A stretch of DNA of 64,000 nucleotides from Prevotella sp. UBA2725. Its GTDB lineage: Bacteria > Bacteroidota > Bacteroidia > Bacteroidales > Bacteroidaceae. Within the stretch, counting starts at the first letter, position 1, and each line of letters begins with the position of its first letter. The stretch is from positions 940 through 64,939 of the forward strand of contig DEKJ01000016.1 of assembly GCA_002353825.1 (NCBI GenBank), given 5' to 3'. The notes beneath the pieces are model-generated. The model searched no databases. It saw only the letters and a program-made list of their open reading frames with translations, and was not told where the DNA came from. This document shows positions 14,299 through 23,636 of the stretch, one piece after another. Made by a program: the position numbers and the translations under genes.

Positions 14299-17124
14299 TT
14301 ACTCCGGCAGCATGACGACGCTGACCTTGTTGGCTCCAGCGAGGAAGTCCTTGACGAAAGCGGAGATCTTTGCAGGTGTCTGAGCCTTCACGAGGTCAAC
14401 ATACTGGGTGTGGTCGTCACGATGCATGAAATAGTCGTTCCAGACGATGTCGCTCCAGTAGCCATTGGTCTTGAGGGCACTGTCATGCTGCTTGAGCATG
14501 AGTTTCTGCACCTTGTCGAGCATCTCTGGGTCGCATTTTACGGCGAGGTCTTTGACGGCCTGGTCCATGATACGGATAGCTACGTCTTTCTTTTCCGGCT
14601 TCATCGGGCAGTAGCCGATGAGCTGAGCCATGTGGTAACCGTCGTCGGCGATGCTCATGCCGCCCTGTGCGCCACAGGTGTAAGCCGCGCTTGCCTCCTC
14701 ACGGATCTGCTTGAGGTAGACCATGGAGAGTACCTGTCCGGCGATGTCGGCCTCGATGCTGCGCTCCTGCGTGTAAGGCAACGTGGGGTTGAACCATATC
14801 ATCTGGGCGATCGACTTTGGAGTCTCCATCTTACGTGTGAACGTCTTGTCGACGTTTTTCGTCGTGGGATAGACCGTACGCTTGCCAGCGGGGTTCTTGC
14901 CCTTTGCGGGGAGCGCACCGAGATACTGGCAGACGAGCGGACGGATGGTCGCATCGTCGAAGTTGCCGATGATCTCGAACACCCAGCCATTGGCATTGGC
15001 TGTGCGCTCCTTAGCCATCTGGAGGATACGGTCATACGACACGTCCTTGAGATCCTTGAGGAGGAACGGACGCTCGCGCCAGTTGTTGTCATACAGCACC
15101 TTGGTGATGGTGTCAGCGTAAGCGGTCTGCGGGTCGAGGTCCCGGTTCTTCAGGGCCACCTCATACTGCTGCATGAGGTTGTTGTACGAATCCTGGTCTT
15201 TCTTGATGTTCGTGAAATAGAGATAGGTGAGCTGGAGCATTGTCTCCACATCCTTCGGTGTGGCGCTTCCGTCGATCGACATGCGGCGAGCGTTCATCTT
15301 CAGGGATGCGTTGGCAATCTTACCGGCGAGCGCCTTGCCCAGTTCGATGGAAGAGAAGTCGCCGAGGCCACTGTTGTCGATGACATCATTGAACATCTGG
15401 AGGTTGGCGAAATCAGCCTTGCTATAGTTGCTCTCACCGGATCCACCCACGCCACTCATCGTGACTTGGTCCTTCTTGTAGTCAGTCTTCTTGAGAAGCA
15501 CCGTCACACCGTTGGAGAGTGTGAGAATATCGTAGTCGAACTTCTTACTCTTCACCTCCTTCTTGATCTTTCCGGGCTTGGGGAGCTCCTTCATGATCGG
15601 CTCATTCTTCACGTTGTCCACGTAAGCCTCGACCTTAGCGGTGCGTGCCTCACGCACGGCTCCGAGGAGCTGGTCAGCGGTAGGATAGACAGCGCCGTCC
15701 TTCTCATTGTTGAAGTTGATGACGACGAGGTTCGTGTCACTCTTGGCATAGAGCTCCGGCAGTACCTGATTGATGGCCTCGAGGGGGATCTGCGGCACGA
15801 GCTTCTTCATGAGGTTGTAAGTATAGTCGATGGACGGCATCGGCTCATTGGAGAGGAACCAGGCGAGGGCCTGACCATAGAACATACTGTTGGAGCGCTT
15901 GTCGCGGCCCTGCCACATCTGATCGAGCGACGACAGCATGTTCTCCTTGAAGCGTGCATACTCCGTAGCGGTGAAGCCATAGTCGGCAGCCTGCTTGACG
16001 ACGACGAGCGCAGCCTTGATGGCTTCGGCCGTCTTGCTCATATCCTTGGGAGTCACGTCAACTTCGAAGGCATCCTTCGTCTTGGAGAAGAGATAGTCGC
16101 CATCGCCAGCCTGTGCACCTACGAAGGGGCAGTCGGCTTTCTGTGCAGCTTCGGCGAAACGTGTGCCGAGCATGCCGAGAGCAGCATTCTTCACATATTC
16201 AGAGAGCGTGTATTCGAGCGACTGCTTGAGAGAGTCAGGCACAGCGTCGTGCTTCATGAAAAGCGAGACGCTCGACTGCTGACATTCCTTGTCCTTGTCG
16301 ATGACAACGATCGGCTGTGCGTTGTCGGGCACGGGCTCATTGACGAGGGCAGCCTCGTTGGCGGGGTTCTTGATGCCACCGAAGAGCTTCTTGATCTCAG
16401 CCTCGGTCTTGCTGACATCGACGTCACCGACGACGATGATTCCCTGATGATCGGGATGATACCATTTGTGATAATAGTCGACGAGCTCTTTGCGTTTGAA
16501 GTTGTCGACGACCGACATCAGACCAATCGGATAGCGGCGGCCATACTTCGATCCGGGATAGAGCTTCTCGAGGTTACGCTCAAGCATACGGCTCTGTGCA
16601 GAAGTACGGAGTCGCCACTCCTCGTGGATGACGCCGCGCTCTTTGTCGATCTCGCTCTGCTCCAGGGAGAGGCCGCAGGACCAGTCGCGGAGGATGAGCA
16701 GACAGGAGTCGAGTGTGGAGACAGAGTTTGTCGGCACGTTGTCGATGTTGTACACTGTCTGGTCGATGGAGGTGTAGGCATTGAGGTCACCACCGAACTC
16801 GATGCCCTTAGAGCGGCACCACTCGATGAGGTCATTGCCTTTGAAATGGTCGGAACCATTGAAAGCCATGTGCTCAAGGAAGTGAGCGAGACCGCGCTGG
16901 TCCTCATTCTCCTCTAAGGAGCCCACCTTCTGCGCGATGTAGAAGTTGGCACGGTGCTCCGGCCAGTTGTTGTGACGGATGATGTAAGTCAGTCCGTTGG
17001 GCAGCTTACCGATGCGGAAAGCTGTGTCCACAGGAACCGTCATGTCCGGCATTTGCGCGCTGACTGTTGTGACAGCCGTGAGCAAAAGCAGCAGAGAGAC
17101 GATGATGTGCTTTATGTTCATCAT
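14299..17124 (-). CDS. M16 family zinc metallopeptidase (insulinase/pitrilysin-like)
   Basis: A 941-residue exported peptidase. A signal peptide (about residues 3-24, ending VSAQ) precedes the inverted zinc motif HFLEH at 81-85, with the downstream Glu expected in the E-rich segment after DKERGVIHEEW. The protein has the usual four-part M16 layout: an active N-terminal half and a catalytically silent C-terminal half with R/Y-type residues (SAAYTCGAQGGM). Likely periplasmic and degrading peptides. It is transcribed leftward from TAACTTTG at 17207-17214. Met2 is an equally good start. Confidence 0.93.
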   Translation of the reverse strand: MMNIKHIIVSLLLLLTAVTTVSAQMPDMTVPVDTAFRIGKLPNGLTYIIRHNNWPEHRANFYIAQKVGSLEENEDQRGLAHFLEHMAFNGSDHFKGNDLIEWCRSKGIEFGGDLNAYTSIDQTVYNIDNVPTNSVSTLDSCLLILRDWSCGLSLEQSEIDKERGVIHEEWRLRTSAQSRMLERNLEKLYPGSKYGRRYPIGLMSVVDNFKRKELVDYYHKWYHPDHQGIIVVGDVDVSKTEAEIKKLFGGIKNPANEAALVNEPVPDNAQPIVVIDKDKECQQSSVSLFMKHDAVPDSLKQSLEYTLSEYVKNAALGMLGTRFAEAAQKADCPFVGAQAGDGDYLFSKTKDAFEVDVTPKDMSKTAEAIKAALVVVKQAADYGFTATEYARFKENMLSSLDQMWQGRDKRSNSMFYGQALAWFLSNEPMPSIDYTYNLMKKLVPQIPLEAINQVLPELYAKSDTNLVVINFNNEKDGAVYPTADQLLGAVREARTAKVEAYVDNVKNEPIMKELPKPGKIKKEVKSKKFDYDILTLSNGVTVLLKKTDYKKDQVTMSGVGGSGESNYSKADFANLQMFNDVIDNSGLGDFSSIELGKALAGKIANASLKMNARRMSIDGSATPKDVETMLQLTYLYFTNIKKDQDSYNNLMQQYEVALKNRDLDPQTAYADTITKVLYDNNWRERPFLLKDLKDVSYDRILQMAKERTANANGWVFEIIGNFDDATIRPLVCQYLGALPAKGKNPAGKRTVYPTTKNVDKTFTRKMETPKSIAQMIWFNPTLPYTQERSIEADIAGQVLSMVYLKQIREEASAAYTCGAQGGMSIADDGYHMAQLIGYCPMKPEKKDVAIRIMDQAVKDLAVKCDPEMLDKVQKLMLKQHDSALKTNGYWSDIVWNDYFMHRDDHTQYVDLVKAQTPAKISAFVKDFLAGANKVSVVMLPE

Positions 17125-17206
17125 AGATTTTAAAATGTATAAATAAATGTATAAATATAAGAGTATTAGTTCTTAATAATATAATCTCTTCTCTTCATAT
17201 TATACG

Positions 17207-17287
17207 CAAAGTTACAACAATTAGGTACGTTATTCCTATAATAAGTGCAATTTTTTTTGTCGTTGTCGTTCTTTTAGGTTAAATTTG
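17207..17287. promoter_or_regulatory. Divergent promoters for the M16 peptidase and GH3-like genes
   Basis: Leftward box TAACTTTG (minus strand of 17207-17214). Rightward pair TTTG (17256-17259), 20 bases, TAAATTTG (17280-17287), a near-ideal Bacteroidota promoter 73 bases before the ATG at 17360. Confidence 0.75.
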
Positions 17288-17359
17288 CACTCAATAAAGG
17301 ATAAACGAGGCACAAAATCGGTAAACAGATGCTGTGCCGATGTTTGAACAGAACAATAA

Positions 17360-18883
17360 ATGAGTCTTACAAAGATTGCCGAGAAGTTTTTCCTTCCACG
17401 GCAGAAAGAACTTGAGAAGCATTATACAGAGCCTGAGAAGCTTCAGGCCAACGCATTATCGTATCTAGTCTCTAAGGGTCGTGATACGGAGTACGGTCGT
17501 GCTCATACGTTTGAGAATATTCACGGCTACGATGACTTTGCAAAGAACATCCCCATCAACACGTATGAGGAACTGAAAGGCGACATCGACCGCATGCGCC
17601 ACGGCGAGACGAATGTGCTGTGGCCTGGACTGGTGAGGTGGTATGCGAAGTCGTCGGGTACGACCAACGACAAATCGAAGTTCATTCCTGTGTCCAATGC
17701 CGGCCTTCACAATATCCACTATAAGGGTGGCGCTGATGTGGTGGCACTGTATCTGCGCAACCATCCGGAGAGTCGTATTTTCGACGGTAAGTCGCTCATC
17801 CTCGGTGGAAGCCATTCGCCGAACTATAATGTGGAAGGCTCGCTCGTGGGTGACCTCTCGGCCATCTTGATCGAGAACATCAACCCCTTCATCAACGCGT
17901 TGTTCCGTGTACCGAAGAAGCGCACGGCGCTGCTCTCCGACTTTGAGCTGAAGCGTGACCGCATCGCGCATGAGTGCCTGGACAAGAACGTCACGAATAT
18001 CTCCGGTGTGCCTTCGTGGATGCTGAGCGTGCTCGTCAGGGTGCTGGAGGTATCGGGCAAGAAGCATATAGAGGACGTGTGGCCAAACCTGGAGGTGTTC
18101 TTCCACGGCGGCATCGCCTTCACGCCTTACCGCAAACAGTATGAGGAGATCATTACGTCGCCGAAGATGCACTACATGGAGACTTACAATGCCTCGGAAG
18201 GGTTCTTCGGTATCCAGGATGATCCCAAGGATCACTCCATGCTCCTGATGCTCGACTATGGCGTGTTCTACGAGTTCATTCCATTGGAGGATGTGGGTAA
18301 GCCTGATGCTGTAGCTATCCCATTGGAGGCTGTGGAGACAGGCAAGAACTATGCGATGGTCATCACGACCTCTTGTGGACTGTGGCGCTACATGATCGGC
18401 GACACGGTGTCGTTCACCTCGACGAAGCCATATAAGTTTATCATCACCGGCCGCACAAAATACTTCATCAATGCTTTCGGTGAGGAGCTTATTCAGGACA
18501 ATGCTGAGAAAGGCTTGGCCTATGCCTGCGAGCAGACCGGTGCACAGATCCTTGAATATACGGCTGCACCTGTCTATATGGATGAGAATGCCAAGTGCCG
18601 CCATCAGTGGCTTATTGAGTTCTCCAAGGATCCGGATGATCTGAAGAAGTTCTCCGACTGCCTCGACAGCAAGCTACAGGAGATCAACTCCGACTATGAG
18701 GCGAAGCGTTTCCACGATGTCACACTTCAGCATCTGGAGGTAGTCAAGGCGCATCCGCATCTCTTTGAGGAATGGCTGAAGTCGAAGGGTAAGCTTGGCG
18801 GACAACACAAAGTGCCGCGACTGAGCAACTCGAGAAAGAACATGGACGAGCTGTTGGAGCTCAATGGAAACTATCAACAGTAA
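17360..18883 (+). CDS. GH3-like acyl-adenylate-forming enzyme
   Basis: A 507-residue protein of the GH3 auxin-responsive promoter family. In plants these enzymes join amino acids to acyl acids through an acyl-adenylate; the bacterial substrate is unknown. The ATP-binding motif SSGTTNDKSKFIP lies near residues 97-109. The adenylation-domain motifs YNASEGFFGIQ and GLWRYMIGDTVSF follow, and the C-terminal domain starts after ITGRTKYFINAFGEEL. Full family length. The following lipoprotein gene starts 20 bases after the stop and may be co-transcribed. Confidence 0.9.
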   Translation: MSLTKIAEKFFLPRQKELEKHYTEPEKLQANALSYLVSKGRDTEYGRAHTFENIHGYDDFAKNIPINTYEELKGDIDRMRHGETNVLWPGLVRWYAKSSGTTNDKSKFIPVSNAGLHNIHYKGGADVVALYLRNHPESRIFDGKSLILGGSHSPNYNVEGSLVGDLSAILIENINPFINALFRVPKKRTALLSDFELKRDRIAHECLDKNVTNISGVPSWMLSVLVRVLEVSGKKHIEDVWPNLEVFFHGGIAFTPYRKQYEEIITSPKMHYMETYNASEGFFGIQDDPKDHSMLLMLDYGVFYEFIPLEDVGKPDAVAIPLEAVETGKNYAMVITTSCGLWRYMIGDTVSFTSTKPYKFIITGRTKYFINAFGEELIQDNAEKGLAYACEQTGAQILEYTAAPVYMDENAKCRHQWLIEFSKDPDDLKKFSDCLDSKLQEINSDYEAKRFHDVTLQHLEVVKAHPHLFEEWLKSKGKLGGQHKVPRLSNSRKNMDELLELNGNYQQ

Positions 18884-18902
18884 TAACCCATATCGTTGTG
18901 GA

Positions 18903-20882
18903 ATGAAAATCATTAATAAGATAAGAAATAAGCACGAAGCAATGACACTTTTAGGAGTGTCATTGCTTTTCAGCGTTCTTACGCTGGCTTTGCTGCAGAG
19001 CTGTGCACGTATGGGCAACCCTGACGGCGGCTGGTACGACGAGACTCCGCCGAAGGTCGTCGGCGCTGATCCCGCTGATGGTGCGACGAATGTCAACAAG
19101 AAGAAGATATATATCAACTTCAGTGAGTTTATCAAGATAGACAATCCCACGGAGAATGTCGTGGTGTCGCCCCCACAGTTGGAGGCTCCAGAGATTAAAG
19201 GCGAAGGCAAGCGTATCGCTGTGCAGCTCGCCGACTCGCTCAAGCCCAATACTACGTACACCATCGACTTTTCCAGTGCCATCAGTGATAACAATGAAGG
19301 TAACCCACTCGGTGACTATACTTATACGTTCTCTACGGGCGATCACATCGATACGCTGCAGGTGTCGGGCTATGTGGTCAGTGCTGAGGACCTGGAACCT
19401 GTGAAGGGTATCCTCGTGGGATTGTACAACGATCTCTCCGATTCGGCTTTTCAGAAGAAGCCGATGCTGCGTGTGTCGAAGACCGACTCGCGCGGACACT
19501 TCACCATTAAGGGCATTGCACCTGGAAAATATCATGTCTATGCGCTGCAGGATGCTGACGGTAACTACATGTTCAATCAGAAGAGTGAGATGCTGGCGTT
19601 CAACCACGACATCATTGAGCCTTCGTTTAAGCCCGACACGCGTCAGGACACGATATGGACCGACTCGCTGCATATCGCTTCGATCAATGTGGTGAACTAT
19701 ACTCATTTCTTGCCTGATAATATCTGTCTGCGGGCGTTCAATGAGATCCTTACGACCCGTTATCTTGTGAAGAGTGACCGCACCGATGCCAATCACTTCA
19801 CACTCTATTATAGCTATGGCGACAGTGAACTGCCGAAGATCAAAGGTTTGAACTTCAATGCTGACAATGCTTTCCTTACGGAGGCTTCTGCCAAGCGTGA
19901 TACCATTACTTATTGGCTTCGCGATACGGCGCTCGTCAACCAGGACACGCTCAGCATCCAGCTCACACACAACATCACGGATACGTTGGGAGTGCTTCGA
20001 CAACAGGTCGACACGCTCCAACTCATTGCTAAGACGTCGTATGCCAAGCGACTGAAAGATGCGCAGAAGAAGATAAAGGACTGGCAGAAAGAACAGGATA
20101 AAAAGAAGAAGAAAGGCATGCCTTACGACAGCATCATGCCACCGGAGGAGCTGAAACTAAACATTTCACCTGCCGGCGATATGAACCCGGACCAGAATGT
20201 GACGATCCAGGCCGATGTCCCGCTGTTGCCTGTCGATACGGCGCATATACATCTTTATTCTCATCCTGAGAAAGACTCGCTGTGGTATCGAGAACGATAT
20301 GAACTCGATAAGGTTGACAATCGTACTTACCGTTTGCTTGCCGAATGGAGGCCGGGCATGGAATATAGTCTGGAGGCAGACAGTGCGACGTTTGCCTCTA
20401 TCTACGGCGAAGTGGCGGCGAAGATTAAGCAAGGGCTGAAGGTACGCACCAACGACTCGTATGCCTCCTTGCTGATGACGCTAGCCGGGATGCAGGGTAA
20501 GCATGTGATCGCCCAGCTTCTCGATGGATCGGGAAAGACGGTGAAGGAGGCCTATATCGACAACGGACAGGCCGAGTTCTATTATCTCCAGGCAGGAAAA
20601 TACTATCTGCGCATCATCGTCGATGCCAATAACAACCGACGATGGGATACGGGAGACTATGACAAGGGTATTGAGCCGGAGGAGGTCTACTATGACCCCG
20701 AAGTCATAGAATGTAAGGAGAAGTGGGACCTTACGTTGACATGGGATCCCACGGCCAAGCCTTTGTGGCAGCAGAAGCCGGACGCTATCAAGAAGCAGAA
20801 AGCTGATAAGCAGAAGACAATTCAGCACCGCAATCTCGATCGTGCTAAGAAACTCGGCATTCAATATATCCCGCAGCCGTAA
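18903..20882 (+). CDS. Lipoprotein with N-terminal Ig-like (Big_5) domain
   Basis: A 659-residue lipoprotein from the ATG at 18903; an in-frame ATG at 18864 would overlap the upstream gene and lengthen the leader. The lipobox LLQSC (about residues 33-37) fits signal peptidase II. A Big_5-like Ig domain follows (PPKVVGADPADGATNV to YTFSTGD). Next comes a carboxypeptidase-regulatory-like segment (VKGILVGLYNDLSDS...GHFTIKGIAPGKYHVYALQD). A long beta-rich region, a Lys-rich stretch (KKIKDWQKEQDKKKKKG) and a second prealbumin-like repeat near the C-terminus complete it. Expected in the outer membrane or periplasm; function unknown. Confidence 0.8.
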   Translation: MKIINKIRNKHEAMTLLGVSLLFSVLTLALLQSCARMGNPDGGWYDETPPKVVGADPADGATNVNKKKIYINFSEFIKIDNPTENVVVSPPQLEAPEIKGEGKRIAVQLADSLKPNTTYTIDFSSAISDNNEGNPLGDYTYTFSTGDHIDTLQVSGYVVSAEDLEPVKGILVGLYNDLSDSAFQKKPMLRVSKTDSRGHFTIKGIAPGKYHVYALQDADGNYMFNQKSEMLAFNHDIIEPSFKPDTRQDTIWTDSLHIASINVVNYTHFLPDNICLRAFNEILTTRYLVKSDRTDANHFTLYYSYGDSELPKIKGLNFNADNAFLTEASAKRDTITYWLRDTALVNQDTLSIQLTHNITDTLGVLRQQVDTLQLIAKTSYAKRLKDAQKKIKDWQKEQDKKKKKGMPYDSIMPPEELKLNISPAGDMNPDQNVTIQADVPLLPVDTAHIHLYSHPEKDSLWYRERYELDKVDNRTYRLLAEWRPGMEYSLEADSATFASIYGEVAAKIKQGLKVRTNDSYASLLMTLAGMQGKHVIAQLLDGSGKTVKEAYIDNGQAEFYYLQAGKYYLRIIVDANNNRRWDTGDYDKGIEPEEVYYDPEVIECKEKWDLTLTWDPTAKPLWQQKPDAIKKQKADKQKTIQHRNLDRAKKLGIQYIPQP

Positions 20883-20983
20883 AAACCGGTAAGCACCTCG
20901 TAGAGGTTGTTCTCGCTCAAAAAAAATATTCATTCAGTGATGACAAACAACCAACATAATCGTTTAATCTAATAGACATAAAA

Positions 20984-21811
20984 ATGATACGCGTAACAGA
21001 ACATCTGAAAATAACCATCCTCGCTCTGCTGACCCTCTTCAGTGTGTCAGCTTCGGCGCAATGCACGTTTCGTAACACAGCATTCAAGTCGGGAGAGCGC
21101 CTGTCTTACAACCTCTACTTCAACTGGAAGTTCGTATGGGTGAAAGTAGGCACTGCATCCTTCGACACCGACCAGACTCACTTCCGTGGTATCCCTGCCT
21201 ATAAGGGAAGCCTTATCACGCGAGGCAACAAGCGTGCAGACAACTTCTTCGTTCTTCGCGACACGTTGCTCTGCTACAACTCGCTCGACATGGCCCCGCT
21301 CTATTATCGCAAAGGTGCACGGGAAGGAAAACGCTATACTGTCGATGAGGTGTACTACACATATCCTAATGGCAAGTGCCATGTCAAGCAGTACAGGTTG
21401 AAGCATGACGGCCGTCGTGTGCACGAGCAGCATACACTCAATGAGTGTGTCTACGATATGATGAGCATCTTCATGCGTGCGCGCTCGTTTAATCCGGCAG
21501 GATGGAAGAAAGGGTTTGTGGTCAACTTCCCCATTGTCGATGGTGTGAAGACCTATCCGGCTCAAATTCGCTACCAGGGTAAGGTGAACGTCAAGGGTGA
21601 CAATGGACATACCTATCGTTGCCTGAAGCTCGCTTACATGGACCGGGACGATGATGCGAACAAATGGAAGAAGATAGTCGACTTCTATATCTCTGACGAT
21701 GATAACCACGTGCCGGTACGTCTTGACCTTCATCTGAAGTTCGGTTCCGCTAAGGCATTCGTGACCAGCATCTCCGGATTGAGAAATGCTCAGGGAGCAC
21801 TGGTGAAATAG
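20984..21811 (+). CDS. DUF3108 periplasmic protein
   Basis: A 275-residue exported protein with a signal peptide (about residues 8-25, ending SASAQ) and the DUF3108 pattern: GERLSYNLYFNWKFVWVKVGTASF near the start and DDNHVPVRLDLHLKFGSAKAFVTS near the end. The family is periplasmic, beta-rich and of unknown function. It follows the Ig-like lipoprotein in the same direction with a 100-base gap that contains one CACCTCGTAGAGGTT palindrome. Confidence 0.82.
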   Translation: MIRVTEHLKITILALLTLFSVSASAQCTFRNTAFKSGERLSYNLYFNWKFVWVKVGTASFDTDQTHFRGIPAYKGSLITRGNKRADNFFVLRDTLLCYNSLDMAPLYYRKGAREGKRYTVDEVYYTYPNGKCHVKQYRLKHDGRRVHEQHTLNECVYDMMSIFMRARSFNPAGWKKGFVVNFPIVDGVKTYPAQIRYQGKVNVKGDNGHTYRCLKLAYMDRDDDANKWKKIVDFYISDDDNHVPVRLDLHLKFGSAKAFVTSISGLRNAQGALVK

Positions 21812-21945
21812 TGCAGGGGCGGCCCTTGCACCTCGTAGAGGTGCCACACGGTTAGCCCCAGGTAAGGAGCGCAGCGACGCAACCTGGGGGTTAGGAGCGT
21901 CGCAGCCCCCTGACCTGTCGGCCTCGAAGAGGGCGAACATTCAAA
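21812..21945. repeat. Composite dispersed hairpin repeat
   Basis: In order: GTGCAGGGGCGGCCCTTGCAC, CACCTCGTAGAGGTG, the hairpin CCCCAGGT (21856-21863)/ACCTGGGG (21882-21889), and GGCCTCGAAGAGGGCGAAC. The modules match those in the 11.3 kb and 40.2 kb copies. Confidence 0.85.
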
Positions 21946-21981
21946 AACGATACAAACTAACAGATAAAAACAAATTCAAAG

Positions 21982-23463
21982 ATGTCACAACTGAAAGCTC
22001 TAAACAAACGCACGGCTCCTAAGAGCGTGATGCCAGAGAGAATCATCCAGTTCGGCGAGGGTAACTTCCTTCGCGCTTTCGTAGACTGGATTGTGTACAA
22101 CATGGATCAGAAGACAGACTTCAACTCGTCTGTTGTCATCGTTCAGCCTCTGCCCACAGGTATGGTCGACTGGCTCAATGGCCAGGACTGCCTCTATCAC
22201 GTGAACCTGCAAGGCAAGGAGAATGGTCAGCCTGTCAATACGTTGACACGTATTGATGTTGTGAGCCGTGCCATCAACCCTTATTCGCAGAACCAGGCAT
22301 TCATGGCGCTCGCTGAGCAGCCGGAGATGCGCTTCATCATCAGTAACACGACAGAGGCTGGTATCGCCTTCGATCCCGAGTGTAAGATCACAGATGCTCC
22401 CGCCAAGTCTTATCCCGGCAAGCTCGTGCAGTTGCTCTTCCATCGTTATCTGTGGTTCCATGGCGATCCTACCAAGGGTATGATTATCATGCCTTGTGAG
22501 CTCATCTTCCTCAATGGTCACCATCTTAAGGACTGCATCTATCAGTATATTGAGCTTTGGAAGGCTGATATGGGCGCTGAATATGAGGGTTTCAAGGAGT
22601 GGTTCACAAAGTACTGCTACGTATGCGCTACCCTCGTTGACCGTATCGTTCCGGGATTCCCACGTGATACCATCAAAGAGATTCAGGAGAAGATCTGCTA
22701 CAAGGATAACCTCGTCGTGAAGGCTGAGAGCTTCCATCTCTGGGTCATCGAGAAGGCAGAGAACATGACGATCGAGCAGATGAAGGAGGAGTTCCCTGCA
22801 GAGAAGGCTGGCCTTCACGTGCTGATCACCGACAACGAGAAGCCTTACCATGCTCGTAAGGTAACTTTGCTCAATGGTCCTCACACTGTGCTCTCACCGG
22901 TGGCTTTCCTCAGTGGCGTGAATATCGTTCGCGATGCCTGCGAGCATCCTGTCATCGGCAAGTACGTTCATAAGGTACAGTTTGATGAGCTGATGCAGAC
23001 CCTCGACCTCCCGATGGACGAGCTGCAGAAGTTTGCTTCCGATGTGCTCGAGCGCTTCGAGAACCCATTCGTCGACCATCAGGTAACGAGCATCATGCTC
23101 AACAGTTTCCCGAAATATGAGACACGTGATCTCCCAGGTGTGAAGATTTATCTGAAGCGTAAGGGAGAGCTGCCTCAGGGCCTCGTCTTCGGTCTCGCTG
23201 CTATCATCACTTATTATAAAGGTGGCAAGCGCGCTGACGGCACAGAGATCAAGCCTAACGACGATCCGAAGATCATTGCAAAGCTCCAGGAACTCTGGGC
23301 TACGGGTGACACACAGAAGATTGCTGAGGGTGTCCTCGCCTTCGACTATGTCTGGAAGGAAGACCTCAACAAGACTGTTCCGGGGCTCACGGCTCTCGTC
23401 AAGAAAGATCTTGACCTTATCCAGGAGAAGGGTATGCTTGAGGCTGTGAAGACAATCCTGTAA
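21982..23463 (+). CDS. uxaB: Tagaturonate reductase (altronate oxidoreductase)
   Basis: A 493-residue member of the polyol-dehydrogenase family. The N-terminal Rossmann part has the motif IIQFGEGNFLRAFVDWIV (about residues 20-37), and the middle contains LITDNEKPYHARKVTLLNGPHT, with the catalytic-type Lys and His of the family. The expected reaction is NAD-dependent interconversion of tagaturonate and altronate in galacturonate use. No other uronate genes lie nearby, so the rest of the pathway must be elsewhere. A good terminator follows. Confidence 0.9.
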   Translation: MSQLKALNKRTAPKSVMPERIIQFGEGNFLRAFVDWIVYNMDQKTDFNSSVVIVQPLPTGMVDWLNGQDCLYHVNLQGKENGQPVNTLTRIDVVSRAINPYSQNQAFMALAEQPEMRFIISNTTEAGIAFDPECKITDAPAKSYPGKLVQLLFHRYLWFHGDPTKGMIIMPCELIFLNGHHLKDCIYQYIELWKADMGAEYEGFKEWFTKYCYVCATLVDRIVPGFPRDTIKEIQEKICYKDNLVVKAESFHLWVIEKAENMTIEQMKEEFPAEKAGLHVLITDNEKPYHARKVTLLNGPHTVLSPVAFLSGVNIVRDACEHPVIGKYVHKVQFDELMQTLDLPMDELQKFASDVLERFENPFVDHQVTSIMLNSFPKYETRDLPGVKIYLKRKGELPQGLVFGLAAIITYYKGGKRADGTEIKPNDDPKIIAKLQELWATGDTQKIAEGVLAFDYVWKEDLNKTVPGLTALVKKDLDLIQEKGMLEAVKTIL

Positions 23464-23485
23464 AAGTTATTTTTTATAAGCATAG

Positions 23486-23519
23486 AGCCCGAACGTTCTC
23501 ACGCTCGGGCTTTGTTTTA
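23486..23519 (+). terminator. Rho-independent terminator after uxaB
   Basis: AGCCCGA (23486-23492) pairs with TCGGGCT (23505-23511) and is followed by TTGTTTTAT, 22 bases after the uxaB stop. Confidence 0.85.
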
Positions 23520-23537
23520 TTCCTAGAATTCCGTATC

Positions 23538-23604
23538 TTAGGGGAATACATATTGATGTTTTGTTAATTTTGCTTGTATAATCATCTCCTTTTTACTACC
23601 TTTG
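23538..23604 (+). promoter_or_regulatory. Promoter of the lipoprotein/barrel operon with AGGGG element
   Basis: The -7 box TACCTTTG lies at 23597-23604. TTAGGGGAAT begins 59 bases before it (23538), the same offset as the TTAGGG elements before the barrel genes at 2982 and 49384. The second half-repeat is degenerate here. The box lies 33 bases before the ATG at 23637 and rules out the earlier in-frame Met. Confidence 0.55.
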
Positions 23605-23636
23605 CAAATAATAATCAGAATGTAACCAAAGCAAGA

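Noticed and set aside
14134..16917. A 927-codon open frame on the plus strand
   Set aside because: It lies opposite the M16 peptidase gene and starts inside a tandem repeat. The codon usage of this genome leaves antisense frames open, and the product has no domain, signal or ribosome site. The peptidase frame has clear motifs.
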